A stretch of DNA of 64,000 nucleotides from Cervus elaphus (lineage: Eukaryota; Chordata; Mammalia; Artiodactyla; Cervidae), in assembly GCF_910594005.1 (NCBI RefSeq), contig NC_057832.1:98467152-98531151 (forward strand), written 5' to 3'. The notes under the pieces were generated by a model that did not search any database, was not told where the DNA came from, and saw nothing but the letters and a program-made list of their open reading frames with translations. A program made the position numbers and the translations under genes. Positions 46,741 to 60,021 of this stretch are shown piece by piece. Position 1 is the stretch's first letter. Every line of letters starts with the position of its first letter.

Positions 46741-49700
46741 CCCCTGACTGGGCCACGAGAGGAGCCCAGAGGTTCTTCCCAGGGTCCTTATCTCTATGAG
46801 CTGTCAGTCCCCAGATTTTGCGTGGCTAAAGAACAAATAATTCCATCCACAGACTCTTAATTTAAAACACTGTGGGGGGGTGTGGAGAGGGGAGCAGACA
46901 GCTGTGTGGAGAGTCTGACTGGGAGCTTGGCCACCTGGGTCCTTCTTCAGCTTTGCTATTGACTTTCTGTCCCTTTCCCCTTGAGGAAAGATGATTCTTC
47001 TCATGTTGTGACTTCATTTTCCTTGACCATGGGTATGTCACAGGATTTGTTTAAAGAACAGTCACATGGCTTAGGTCTGTTCTCCAAGGAATATTCTAGG
47101 GCCCCTTGTGGAGCAAGCAGCTTCCTGCTTCAGAGGATACCTTATAGTTTAGAGAGAGTGAACAAGATCGGAACACACTTTTCTATACTTACCCTCGAAC
47201 ATTTCTGACTGAATTTAAGAAACATACTCACTTTGGAACATTTTCTGTGTTTTTAATCTGTTCAGTTTGGCTTGCAACCTGTTGTCCTTTTCTGCTGCGT
47301 CTTGTAGGTGCCTCATGGCCTCCCAGCCATTTTAATCCCCCGCCCCGTTCATAGCGTAGCGCCAAGTTGGCACTGCCTTCTCTCTGCCAGGCTTCTTGAT
47401 CTGTTCTTTAGTTTCTTTGTGGATCAGCATTTTTTGGCCATCAAGCTGCCTCACGCAACTCATTAATTGTTTTCAGTTTTACGCTGTCAGCTTCAGCTAT
47501 AGCTCGGGTTCTCTCCCTTGTGGCTGGTGTGGCCTCGGTTCATCATCCCGTACTGGTCTGGTGAGGTGGGTTCATTTGTCTCATCTAAGGAGCTTCTGAG
47601 GGAGACTTGGAGGATCCCAAATGAGAATGAAAATACGGGCTTGAATTTTGTCTCTCGGTGGCTGTTGTGACCATCCTCAGCCTACCCCCTCTGTCAGCCA
47701 AAGGCCAGGCTCTTACCCTTAGAAGCCTCGCCTGGAGCCCACACCACTGGCTTCCCCATGAGTCATGGAACGACCGATGGGTGGGTTGGCTGACACCCAG
47801 GTTCCTGGAGGCCACCTTCCTTTTTCATTGCATGAGCCTGTTCAGGAGTGAGATCTCCCCAGCCCCCAGCCGGCTCTTAATCTGTGGTTGTAGATGCAGT
47901 TCTGACTGCACATGCTTCCAGTGGAAATCACCTTTACATCTAGAGGAACTAGGGGTGAGTGAATGTGAAGTAAGGGAAGCTAGGCCCTTTAGCTCTTCTA
48001 GCAGATGGGGAGGGAAGAATTCCCCCGTTTGTTGGTTGGTTCATCTGCCCATCCTAGCCATACTGTCTCTCTGTGTTTCACGTCTGGCCTCTCTCACACA
48101 CAGTTCTGAATTTGGCCACAACGGATAGGTAGATTTGTTTGTTTTTACACAAGGGTAACAGGACCGCCTCATTCTCCTTTACCCCAGAACGCTACCCACC
48201 CTCCACCCCCGCACCTTGGCCAAGAATCGCTGTCTTTTCAGTTTTTCCTCGCTACCAGCCAGGAATGCTAAGCAGCATGCTCTTGGGAACCTGTCGTGTT
48301 GGTCTGCTTGAAACTATTTTTCTGAAGGACACCAGACTGAAATGGCTCTGCCTCTGATAAGAGGTGCTGAAGCCCCGCTTCTGTGGGACCACCAGCCGGG
48401 GATCTGGGCGTCTCCTACCGTGATGCCTGGACGCCAGCCACCCGGCTAGAAGAGCCCCCATTCTGTATCACTGTCTTGGTGTCTGGGGCCAGTTTGTGTG
48501 ATAGCCCAGTGAAGCCGCTTGATTTGTATTCAGTGCACAAGCCCTTAAAAAAAAAAGTCTGAGAGGAGCCCTGCCAGCCAATAACTCTGAAAGGATTCTT
48601 TGTGTAAGTGAGCGGTCTCTGGGCTGGACACCCTTCCTGCTCCACCCCCCCTCAACTGGCCTCTCTGGCCTAGTGACTCGGTGGTGCTGTGGAACTGGCT
48701 CCGAGCCCGTGAGGGTCACTCCCCAAGGGGAGACCGTCTTGGGATCCCAGGCACACAGGGCAGCTTCATCTCCGTCCTTCCTGTCCTGGCATCTGACAGT
48801 CTGCCTCCCAGTGCCAGTCCGTGGGATCCATTCAAGGCCATGTGTGCACACGAGCCAGTAAGTGAAAAAGAGAGAGAGGAATATGAAAAGACCAACCAAC
48901 CAACAAGGCTGGGGCATTCTAATTCTTCCCTCTAGCGGAAACCTCCGAGAAGAAGATGGGGCCTGTGTCCAACACTCCACTCTAGTGGGGCCCTGCCCAA
49001 CAGAGGGCAAGACCCTCTGTTGGCCTGAGCCTTCTGACTTCCTAACCGATTAAAGCAGTCTTTTGCTCCCACTGTCTGTAAAAGGACAGAAATGAGACCC
49101 TCTGCCCTGTACCCCCGGGAGCTACTGGGTAAACGTCTTTATCAAATTGAGACTAAGAGGAACTCCTGCTCTGATCGGAGCCCAGGCCAGCCTCTGGCCT
49201 TCAGCACCACCATCCGCAAGCCTTCCCCATGTTCAGAGCAGCCTAAGGGATGGGCTTCCTGCCAGCTCCTCTCCATCTGAGTCTGTCTCTTTAAGAATGG
49301 TATTTGTTATTAATGAGTTTTCTAAACACGTAACCTTCACTTGCTTGCTTCGGTCAATAAGACCATTCTTGTTAAATACTGTTTTCTAGGAAGGAGAAGA
49401 GTTCAGTAGGTGTTGAGGGATTTTTCTTAAGACTCACATGGGAGCCTGGAGGACAGTGGTACTGGCGCCAGAGGGCTGGGGGTTTCTCAGTCTCTGGGAG
49501 GGGTCTGACACATATATCTCTGTTAGGCTGCGTTAGTTTGTGAGAGAAGCCGAAAGGTGGCTGAGCTTTGGCCCATCGTGTGGCCCATCTCAGAGGTGCG
49601 CCTATCTCCCCATATTTCAGTGTCCCTGGGTTTCTCATTCTGGTTCCACCTGTGCCAGGGTTAGAAACCGCTTTGTCTTGTTTTTAAGATACTGCTCAAG

Positions 49701-52700
49701 GGCCTGATGGTCAACTGTTTAGACAAAAATGTCAAAACACATGGTTTCCCCATATTAGCCCGCTGAAATAATTGTACTTGTTCTAAACATTGTATTTATA
49801 CTAAACTTAGCAGCTCTTCTGAAGGGTGCCCGTTAAATAGGACCGTGTAACCAGACAACTTTTAAAATCTGTTTCTTTAAAAAACCTCTAGGAAGGGCTG
49901 TGAACCTGAGAGGGGCTGTGTCAGGGACCAAAGCTAACAGAGTGGGGTCTCCTTCACTGGCCCCAGCTCAGCTTATCCTTGGGAATGTTTGGTCCCCAAA
50001 AGAAACGGGGATGTGGCCCCACACAGTGACCCACCCACAGACTCAGTGCTGTCACATGGGGATTCGTGGACAAAAAAACCAGTGAAGTATTTCCATTTGG
50101 CTGAAGGGAAGTTTTTCCCAGGCCACCTCCCATCTCCAGGGCCCCTCCACCTCACCAGGACCTGTGGCACTTGTGGTTGGTGTGTTAATCACTTCTCCAC
50201 ACAGCGCCGTCAAGGAGCTGTGTGGCCCTGATGGGTGGCACAGAAAGATTTGTTCAGGCCCCATCCACCAAGGGACAGGCAGGCTCCCGATGAGACAAAC
50301 TCTGTGGACAAATACAGCCCTGCCTGTTTCAGAGACCTTTGTCCCCTAGACCAGGTCAGGTGTGAGCAGAGACTCTGAAACCAGTGACTTGGAAGCTGGT
50401 TACCAAGGAATATTCTGCATGGGCCCTGTGCATGTACAACGTGCTTGTTTTTGTACGCCTTCCCAGTTCTCGCCTTGCTGGAATCATTTGTTGTTTTTCT
50501 CCCAAAGAAGATAATAAAAGGGGTTTAGAATAAGGGATGGGCTGATCTTCCCTTGCTCCTAACCTCCCCCACCTCTCATTCCTCCTCTCACTCCTACACC
50601 CGAACTTACCATTTAAGAGAACCTTCGACAAGGAACTTGGGATGGCCTTGCTGTCGTCCTCAGGTATAACAGCCCATTTCCCTTCAGTCCTTCCTTTCTT
50701 TTTCCCCAGGGCTCACATGGAGTAGAAGGAACGAATCTGCTTCTGGATTGATGGGTCTCACTCAGTCACTGCATACATTGGTCTTGTGGCCTGCTAATGC
50801 CATTTGAGTTTCTAAAAGCCTTACTTTGCAAATCCACTTGTGTCCTGGGTTTAGCTTCTGATTACAGGATTAGCAGAGATTATACAGTCTGTCTGATGTC
50901 TTCTGCAAGCTTTCTATCAGATTTGTGGCTGTGCATTGAGAAATGTGTACCTCGATAGATTGGAAGCTAGAGGCAGAGATGGACTGATGGGGGAAAAGGG
51001 AAAAAAGAAAAGGGATCTCATGTAGAGAATTGGTGTGGTGTCAGTCCTGATATTTGAACAGAACCAGTTATGAATCTGGAAACCTAGATATTCTCTTCAT
51101 ATCTTGCTTTCCTACTCCACTTGTGTCCTCTTTTCTAGACTGACTTGTCCTCACCCTGACTCCTCCTCCTCTTCCCCACCCCAGTTGTTGCACCGGAATA
51201 GAGCTCTGAACCGATGCTGTGGGTGGCACCCTTTACCAAGAGCTTTCCTGACATCAGCCATTCCTATGGCCTCCACCTTGTCAGTTCTCATTAGATGGCA
51301 ACTCTTCAATTGTACATTGAGCACCCTGAGACACTGGGGGTGGGGGGGGGAATGACAGAAATGGGTTTGGGACACAGAACAACTCCTGTGACTCAGAAAC
51401 GTTAGGGAGTGCTAGTTTTGTTGTGGAGATTAAAGAAGACACATTCACTATGGGAAAGGCACATAGGTCACTTTAGGCTATAGGTGTCTCATGCTGCAAG
51501 TAATAGACCATCTATGCTGGAGACCGACCTCACATAGAAGAAGGTCAGTCCCAAAGTAGGGTAGTTCCAGGGTGGGTTAGTTTAACTGAGATGTGGCCCC
51601 AGGTCAGCCTCAGGTACCTTAGTTCTTTTCCTCTTCTCTGTTGAGCCATTCCCTCAGCGTGACCACAGTTCTTTCTTGGCTGCAAGATGGTTGCCATGGC
51701 GCCAGGCTATGGCATGCCCACACACCAATCTCCAAAGTCAGGAGAAGCAGCAGTGTCTTATTTCTGCATCTCTTTTTAAAAGCAAAGAAGTCCTTCCCCA
51801 CATGCCTTTCACCTGACTTCCTCTCCTATCTCGCTGTCCAGATTTGGACAACAGTACTAAACTGTGGGACCAGGAAAGAGAACTCTGCTCCCCAGCCCCA
51901 GTTATGGACTAAGATCAGGTACTCAAAGGGTCCATGAATTTGGATGGGAGAAAATTATCTCTTTTTATTAACCTCTAACTCAAAGTTAACATGTCCTTTG
52001 AAAGTGAATGTAAGCCAAAAATCATAGTAAAACTAGCGTACCTATGATTTTATCATCAATGGAAATCACAAGTAATTTTATATCATGTTGCAGTAGTTGC
52101 AGGAATTTCAACATTGTGTTGACTCTTATCACTGCCTTGAGATTTTAGATGTCAGACCTACTCCTCAATCTTGTTATTTGGTGTGTTAATGAAGAAGTAC
52201 ATATATTGACTAAATCCTGACGTGGGTGGGTTTTGTTTTGTTTTGTTTTAATATTGTAATAACTTTCAGTGTAATTGATTTCCTTTGTAATCCTATGTGT
52301 TTTAATTAATGTATCCAAAAATACTATTCTATGAGGAAGTGCATAGGTTTCCCTCAACTGTCAGCAAGTCCCAGGGCACAAAAAATAAGTTAGATCAGTT
52401 TGTGTTTTCCTGAGTCACATGCAGAAATCCCAGGGAAAAAGGGCAGAGACTTGCCAGCAGGGAGAAGGGGAAATGGCTATTGAGTGGCAGCCATCAGACC
52501 TTCCCACAGCCGGTGCCTGTAGACTCAGGCAGCCGAAGTGCCACCAAGTGGTTCCAGCCCTGCTGTTGGCCAGCTGCATTTAATTTACAGCCGGATCTCC
52601 CGAACTTCAGGTGTCCATTATACCATCTATGTGCCATTGCCAAGTCCAGATATCCTCTATACTCTTATCTCCTTCATATTTTTCTTTAAATCACCCTGTT

Positions 52701-53584
52701 CTTTCTGAAACTATTTTAAAAGGAACTTTTTAAAATGGAAGCACATCACTTATCGTAAATGAAAGGAAATTTTAAAAATGAATACAGAGACTGCAGATGA
52801 GTGTTAGTGAATTCTGGCTAAATCCTCCTTGCCTGCGAGGCTCTGAGCCTGAAGTCCACTCTGTTTTTCTTAGAGATGCTAAAGGCAGGTTAGCAGTAAA
52901 CCAGAACTGCTTCCTTAACTCAGTTTGTGATCATCATTCCGCGTCCTGTCACTGCCCCACCTAAAATAATTCAGTCCCATGGAAAAAGCAGGGTGATGAT
53001 AGACGCTTCATTTTACAGCTGAGTGACTCTACCTGCAAAGGGAATGAGGTTAAGCCTGACTTAGTTTTCATGGACATGTCATCTCTTAATAATCACTTCT
53101 TTCTAAGAACTCACAAACTGCATTTCAACCACTGCTTCTGGGACTTGGTCCAGGACAGACTTAAAGCTCTCTTACCTGCAAGTTCATGGACTTCACCATC
53201 TTTCCTTTTCTTTGCTCCATGCTTTTGTCCCTTTTTAAAGGTCAGACTAGAATTTGCCTGTCTCCTTTCTGGCAGCATCTCATCTGTTCTTGGGGACCCA
53301 TCAACTACCGGTGAATTGATGAGGCTTGATGTTACTCAGTGGGACTTGAGCAGGGAAGACATCAGTTTTGGAATCTAGTGGCAGAAGAGACAACCCCTCT
53401 TGGCAGAGCCCCAGAGCTCAGAGAGAAACAAATAGGGGAGCAGAGCCCTAAAATCAGAAGGCAAGGGCTTGCACCAGAATCGTTTTGGCCCTGGTCCCAG
53501 CAGGCGAGGAACACACCAAGGGGATTGAAGTGGGTGTGCAACTTTGGGTGCAGAGCCAAGAGTTGGAATGGGAGTGTTTGAGAG
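46741..53584. other. Long, mostly unique non-coding stretch
   Basis: No ruminant SINE or recognised LINE for nearly 7 kb, unlike the flanks. A 180-codon minus-strand frame at 48468-49010 shows no known domain, and I see no exon. Confidence 0.55.
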
Positions 53585-53705
53585 CTGGAAGGAAGCTCAG
53601 AAGTCTAATCCCACCCCTCACACCCAGATGAAATCACAAACCCAGTGAAGTTAAGTGATTTACCATAAAGTCATATAGCTAGCGGCAGAGATGAAATGAG
53701 AAACC
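53585..53705 (-). repeat. Ancient CORE-SINE/MIR-like repeat, reverse orientation
   Basis: CTGGAAGGAAGCTCAGAAGT, AAGTTAAGTGATTTACCATA and TCATATAGCTAGCGGCAGAG match the same old family as 41545-41715. Confidence 0.5.
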
Positions 53706-53726
53706 CCTACCCTGAGCTATTTTCAC

Positions 53727-53920
53727 TTTTTTTTTTAACATTTACTTATGACATTTATTCGGCTGCGCCAGGTCTTGGTTGTGGCATATGGAATCTTTAG
53801 TTGCAGCACTCGAACTTTTAGCTGCAGCGTGTGGGATCTAGTTCCCTGACCAGGGATCGAACCTGGGCCCCCTGCTTTGGGAACGTGGAGTCTTCACCAC
53901 TGGAGCACCAGGGAAGTCCC
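53727..53920 (-). mobile_element. CHR-2/ART2A-type SINE, reverse orientation, full length
   Basis: It opens with a T run (the reverse of the poly(A) tail), then GCTGCGCCAGGTCTTGGTTG and CAGGGATCGAACCTGGGCCC, and ends ACCAGGGAAGTCCC, the reverse of the tRNA-like head. Confidence 0.93.
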
Positions 53921-54969
53921 TACTTTCATTCAGTCTTTAAGTCTGTAAAAGCACACTGTCCTCCGTCCACTCACAGTGTGGAAGCAGGTCTGGGGTCACT
54001 CTCCCACCCTCCCCTCCTCTACCCTCTCCTCCCCCTCTCCTTCCGCTTTCCTTGCGGGTCTTGTTTGACCCTTTTCCCCTGTTGCTCTGGTCCTCTCTCT
54101 TCCTGGCATATCTCCAGGCCCTCGCCCTTGCCTGCAGTGCTGCTTCTCCCGAGCCCTCTCTCATTCCTGGGGCCTTCCAGGGCTGGTCTTGAAGCTGAAA
54201 GAGAGGATGCTTTTTCATGTCATGTCAACCTCTGTGCCCCCATCCACCTCTCCTTAATGTGATGGGGTTGCTGGTGGGCCTGTTTATGATGAGAGATGAG
54301 GAGGAGACCCCCACCCCAGAGGGTTTGGGGAGAGCACGCCTTCCATCTCCTCCTCTCTTACCTCCCCTGGAAAGATTCTAGCTGTCAAGTGTGGTGGGGC
54401 CTGGGGGCTGCGCTTCTCTTCTTTCCTGTTCGTCTCCGGACCTCGGAGAACACAGGCAGCAGAAGCTCTGGGTGCACCAGGATGAGACCACAGCTGCAAT
54501 TTCCCAGCCCTGAGTTAGAACCAGCAGTGATTTTTTTTTTTTTAATAATTCAGGCAACCCCGTGGTGAAGGACAGGCTGACACTTGCTGACCATGCTTTT
54601 ACAGCCTTTTTCCTGGAACCGTTAGTCGTGTGCGTGTTTACACGCTGAGTGTGCCTTGTGGGCATGTTTGTGTGAGAGCCTGCACTGACATCCCTGGAGT
54701 AGGCCTTCTACAGAACGTCTCAACCAAGACACTTTTCTTAACGGTTTGAAACGGCAAATGTTATTGTCTTTGAGTTAAGTGGTTCAATTAGCGCTGATTG
54801 GAAAGAGTGGGATGAACTGGGGAAACGCACAGGCTATTTGGTAACAGCCTCGGGAATGGAGGGAAGGAGAGAAGGTGTCACCGACTAAAACAGCTCCCAG
54901 GGGCTGGCCTGTCCCTCTGTGTGGCTGGAGGAGAGAGCTTCCGGGACCGATTTTGGGTTTGGGGTGCAA

Positions 54970-55183
54970 GTTGTTGTTGTTTAGTCAATAAGTCTTGTCT
55001 GACTCTTTTGCAACCCCATGAACTGTGGCTCGCCAGGCTCCTCTGCCCTTGGGATTTCCCAGGCAAGAATATAGGAGTGGATTGCCATTTCCTCCTCCAG
55101 AGGATCTTTCCAACCCAAGGATCGAACCTGAGTCTTCTGCGTTGGCAGGCAGATTCTTTACCACTGAGCCACCAGGGCAGCCC
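54970..55183 (-). mobile_element. Bov-tA SINE, reverse orientation
   Basis: GTTGTTGTTTAGTCAATAAG precedes the BovA body (CTTTTGCAACCCCATGAACT) and the tRNA-like head ending ACTGAGCCACCAGGGCAGCCC. Confidence 0.93.
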
Positions 55184-57526
55184 TGTGGGGGCAAGAACAG
55201 GAAGTTGTTCGAGGAAGTAAGTGGATCATCTCTGCTGTTGTAAGTGATCTTTCATTCTCCATGTACAGTATTCGCCACTCTGAGGCGTGTCCCCTCTGCC
55301 GACTGGCTTGGCCCGATAGTCAGGATGCACTCTGGTTTGCAGTCCTTCCAGCTCTCCACGCAGGTTCTTGTATGTCCGTCTTTCTGTCCACCAGAGACCT
55401 TGGAGAAAAGGTTAACCGCACCGCAAAGCAGAGCTTCCAGGCAGCTTCAGGGATTTCCATGGCACAGTCCTTCCTGGGGGTAGAGTTGGGGCCGGAAACC
55501 TTTCTTTGTGAGTCTGTGCCTTCCCGTCTTTCCTCTTTACCCCTTTTTCTCTGCTGCCCTAACACCAGCAGATCCAGAATCATTTCAAGCCCCAGAGCTT
55601 TTCATTCCATCTTCCCCTCCAGGTCAGAGTTTCCTGGCACCGTGGAGGGCTCAGTGACTGATCTGTCCCTGTGCCTCATCCCCCAGAAGGTTTTCTCTTT
55701 CCGCTCTGGATAAAAGAAACAAGACCCGGCTGCTCCGGCCTTTCGTCTCCAGCCCTCACCCTGGCCCTTCCTCTCACAGCTACTCACTTCCCCAAGCTCC
55801 CCTGTTCCTCCAAGGCCTTCCAAGGAGGACAGGTTTCTCTTCAGTTGCCATCCTGACACAAGGCCCATCAGTTCCCCTCTTCCTTCCATTCCCTCTTGGG
55901 TCCACATGGTTCCAAGCACCCTCTTCCTCTCGACTCACTCTAAAGACCAGAAGCCCAGAGCTTCCCGTCTGCCACCATGTTAGTACAACAGGATGGTGTG
56001 ATTGTTGGCAATGAGGACTTAGGAATCAGAGGTCCACTTTTGAATTCCAGCCCGGTCATATACTAGCTGCATGGCCTTACAGAGAAGCACTTAACTCGTC
56101 AACCTTTAGTTTGCTCTTCCATAAAATTGGGGTGATATTAGTAAGCAGAGTTATAAGAGGAAAGTCACCCGAGAGCCCTGGAGTGCAGGAAGGAAGAGAA
56201 TCAGTCAGGGAAACAGTGCTTCTCTGCAGGTGACGTGAAGGTGAAAGAGATTCTGGGCCGGTGTCTTAGGGTCATTGAAAGAAAGCTTTACTAAAACCAG
56301 GGAGGCCACGGTAAACACACACATAGGAAAGGCTTGCCAGAGAGCACTGCATTCTGTATTTTCCAGAAGGATTAACCTCAGGGACACCTCTATCCCAGAT
56401 AGATAGCCTCGGGTACCACATGGTTGGTCCCAGCCCATCTCCAAGAGAAGGCTGAATCAAGAGCTAGTGTGCATGCACATGTGAGACAGGCATGAACAGA
56501 AAGAGATGTTTATCCAGTTTTCACTCTTTTCTTTCTCTCTTTCCTCTTTTCTGTATGTGGAGGGTTCTTCTATTTGAATGCCCCTAAGGAAACAGACAAT
56601 GTTTGCAAAAACCACTGTTCTCTGACCATCTTTAAAAAGACATTTTTATATCATGTTTAGACAGATTGAGTCAGAGTGATCCAGCAGATCCTGAAGAGAA
56701 AAGTCGAATGAGATTCCCCACACCTCACCATCTTCCACCCCCACCCCCCACCCCCATAAGCCACCGTCACATGGAGAAAAGGCCTCTGCAAGTTTCTCAT
56801 TCACTGACTTGAGCAGTTCAGTTACTTCATCATAGCAAGGAGATCATTGCTACCAAACCATCCAGAAACAGGACCTTATAGCCATGTAACATTCAGGGAG
56901 CTGGACTCTGGGAGAGTCCCACGTGCCCCTCAGATGCCATGGGAACAGACTTTGAACAAAAATCTATTTCAGCCTCCAGTTCCTGGCTCAATTTTTTTTT
57001 TTTTTTTTTGGTCCTCTTTCACACCATTTCCCCATGGTCTTTGGGCCCAAGTCCCTCTTCCATTCATCATGTCGCCTGCAAATCCACTTTCTGTGCTGCT
57101 GCCAAGTTCCTTTTCTGCATTCCCACAGCCATCTACCTGTGACCCAGCCAGCCCTCCCCAGAGAGTTCCTATAATTATCTGAGAGAACCAGTGTTCCAAG
57201 AAGATAGGCAGAGCTGCCGATATGAGGGGCCCTGGGAGGGGACAGAGCCAAGTCAGCCCTCCCGAGATGAGGAAGAGCATCATTGCTGAGATGTTTCTAA
57301 GCTCTTCTCTGCCTCATCTGCATTTTTAGTGTAGACTTGTACCCCAGATCCACCTCTGGGTCCATGTAAGAGGCAGGAGCTTCACTCACCTGAAAGCTGC
57401 AATAGGAAAGCTCCCAGAGGGTGGTGTTCAGACCTGGTCCTTCCCTGCTTCTGCCTGCTGTGCTGTGCCTCCAGGGCTTCCCACAGGCTCCCACCACAGG
57501 GTTCTCCTTCTCAGCCGTATTTGTAC
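55184..57526. other. Non-coding unique sequence between SINEs
   Basis: Holds the MIR at 56000 and a T run at 56993-57010. No gene is seen. Confidence 0.55.
56000..56150 (+). mobile_element. MIR SINE, diverged
   Basis: CATATACTAGCTGCATGGCC, CACTTAACTCGTCAACCTTT and CCATAAAATTGGGGTGATAT follow the MIR core. Confidence 0.65.
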
Positions 57527-57738
57527 GTGCATGCTCAGTCACGCAGTCGTGTCTGACTCTTTGCAACCCCATGGCAGACTGTAGCTCACCAGGCTCCTCA
57601 GTCCATGGAATTCTCCAGGCAAGAATGCTGGAGTAGGTTGCCATTTCCTTCTCCAGGTAATCTTTCTGACCCAGGGACCGAAACCACGCCTCCTGCGTTG
57701 CAGACAGATTCTTTACCAGTGGGCCACCTGGAAAGCCC
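57527..57738 (-). mobile_element. Bov-tA SINE, reverse orientation
   Basis: It reads GCATGCTCAGTCACGCAGTC, GACTCTTTGCAACCCCATGG and CTTTACCAGTGGGCCACCTG, the standard reversed BovA body and tRNA-like head. Confidence 0.93.
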
Positions 57739-58344
57739 AAGTGGATTCACCAAATCCTCACTTACGGAGCATCTTGGAGCCACAGTGCAAGTTTCAGTTT
57801 CTTCTCCTGGGTCTGTCTGCCCTTCCTGAGATTTAGGGGAAAGCCCTGCAGGCTGACTTACCACATTTGAGATGCACAAGATTGTGTTCTGCTAGGACAG
57901 AAAATCAAGGTTCAAAATTTCTTACAAGTATGGAGAAAGATGGGCTGCAACTTACAAGGTGAAATGTAATTTACCAGTTGTAACAAATACAGAGTGCTTT
58001 TTTAAGATCAAAGGGAAAAAAAAAATCAGTTACACAATTACAAGATGAAGGTGACCTATCTTGATCGCAGTTCATTTGCAAACTACCCCAGGGCATTTTG
58101 TTTACTACAAACCGTGTACTAACAACAGTGTGAAATGATTGATAAAAATGGCTGCAATAGAGAACAGTGTAAATCAAACAAGGTGATTATTTGGATGTGT
58201 TTACGCAACTTCTGGGATTCTGTGTTCAGTTTTTAAGAGCATTTTTTATTAAGTTGAGGAGCATTCCTAGGAAGAGACCAGGTGGTATAGAGGGTGGGTG
58301 GGATCCAGGTGCAGGGAGTAATAGAAATGAAGAAACAGAATAAA

Positions 58345-58515
58345 TGTTAATAATATGAATGGCTGTCACATGCAGGGAGCAGACACTTTTGGGGGGCTTG
58401 CTACACACCATGCTAGTCACTCACACCTGAGTCTTTTCTCACCTACTTCTCAGAGCAGCCTTCAGAGCTGAGAGGTGTTTGGGCTCAGGTAGCTTTCCCA
58501 AAACTACCCACAGGT
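58345..58515 (-). mobile_element. MIR-like fragment, reverse orientation
   Basis: CTACACACCATGCTAGTCAC, CTACTTCTCAGAGCAGCCTT and TTCCCAAAACTACCCACAGG follow a diverged reversed MIR. Confidence 0.45.
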
Positions 58516-59933
58516 AAATAAGAAAAAGGGATCAGACTTGTTCCAAATTGCTCCAGACTCCAAATAAGAGGAAATACAGGTTGAATTTGAAAGACAACTT
58601 CTAAATAGTGGAATGGACTCTTTTTAGAGAGTTCCCTGTTAGGGAATATTTTGCTAGAAGCAGACCATTTCCTAGGAGCGTGAGGAAGATGTCTGGATAG
58701 GGGAGGAGACTGAGATGACCTTTGGTTCAAATGGGGTGTTCTGTAATTTCCGTGGGCTAAGTGCAGCATCAGATACAGGGGGGCTGCTGGGCATGGGAGC
58801 AGGGGCGGAGACTAGGAGTGTCAGCTTACCCTCTCTCCTGCTTTTGCCTTGCTTGGCCATTTATACCAGCCTTCACCTAGTGCCCCTTTTTGCTTGTCTT
58901 CCCACCCAAGAATGGGCATTTTGAGGAGGCTCCATTCTGCCTCCTCTCCCTCATTGGTATAGTCTGCTCTGCAGCAGCATCCCCCAAGGGGGGTGTGGCC
59001 ATCCTGGCTCCAGACAGAACTGTCTTCCAAGCTGAGATGTTGACGAGGTCTGTGTATGTGTCTGCATGCTCACACTGCAGCCTGATCGATGCCTGTCAGA
59101 GCTCGGCATCAGAGTGACAGCCGCACGCCTGGCTGTTTGCTGAACACCACTCGTCCGTCAAGGGAAATCAGACGAAATCCATCTCCTTGTCCAAAGCCTG
59201 GCCTGATGAGCTGTGCCTGGAATGCCAGTCTTATATCCCACCCCACTTTGGGGACTTTCCCATTCCCCTGGGACTTCAGAGTTACAACAATGGGTCCCCT
59301 GGGGCAGGAGATTTATAGTCAGTGAAATGATGTGAAGAGACCAATCCCAGCCCCTACCCTTTAGGAACTTCCATTTAGAGCTGGTGGCTGCTGTCTGGGC
59401 AGCACAGGTCTAATGCATACAGAATTGACCCACAGTTACTTTGAACTGATTGACATAAAAATAGGGCATAAATCAAATGGATTGGACTGAAAATGTTGCA
59501 GATGTGTTTTGAGCAGAGTTGTAGACAACTGGTGGGGAAGGGTCTCCTTAAAAGCTCTCATTAGAGAGGCAGTTATGGGGTTTTAAGGCTTTCAAAGTGT
59601 TAAGGACAAGTTTTAGCAAAGGTTCTGTGTTTGTAAACCACGTGGGGCTGCACTGTCACCCTGTGTCCTGGCAGGAAGCTAGCTAGCAGCTTCTCTCTGC
59701 CCTCCCTAAGCCTGTACAAGCCAGTACCTGAAACTTCAAAAAGACCCTCTGTAGCCCCTGCCACTCCAGCACTTCCATTTCCCAGGGCTGCTGGCCCTTA
59801 AGTGAAGAACTCTACCCTGCTCCCCACCTCCGTCCCAGGGCACTTTCCCCCTTGCCTGCCCTCCCATCAGGGGTCTGAATGACTCACAAATGTCAAAGGA
59901 AGTGGTTGCAGGAAGTCAGTCACTTTAGAAGGC

Positions 59934-59934
59934 A

Positions 59935-59990
<56 letters not shown>

Positions 59991-60021
59991 GTGTATATAT
60001 ATATATATATATTTTTTTTTT
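59934..60021. repeat. Compound (AT)n(GT)n(AT)n microsatellite plus T run
   Basis: A 79-bp uninterrupted alternating purine-pyrimidine tract (59934-60012) is followed by a T run to 60021. Such tracts can adopt Z-DNA or cruciform forms and vary in length between individuals. Confidence 0.95.

Noticed and set aside
48468..49010. 180-codon minus-strand frame
   Set aside because: No domain or family recognised, no splice or promoter context, and competing frames on the other strand.
57297..57740. 147-codon minus-strand frame
   Set aside because: Half is a translated Bov-tA SINE and the remainder has no known domain.
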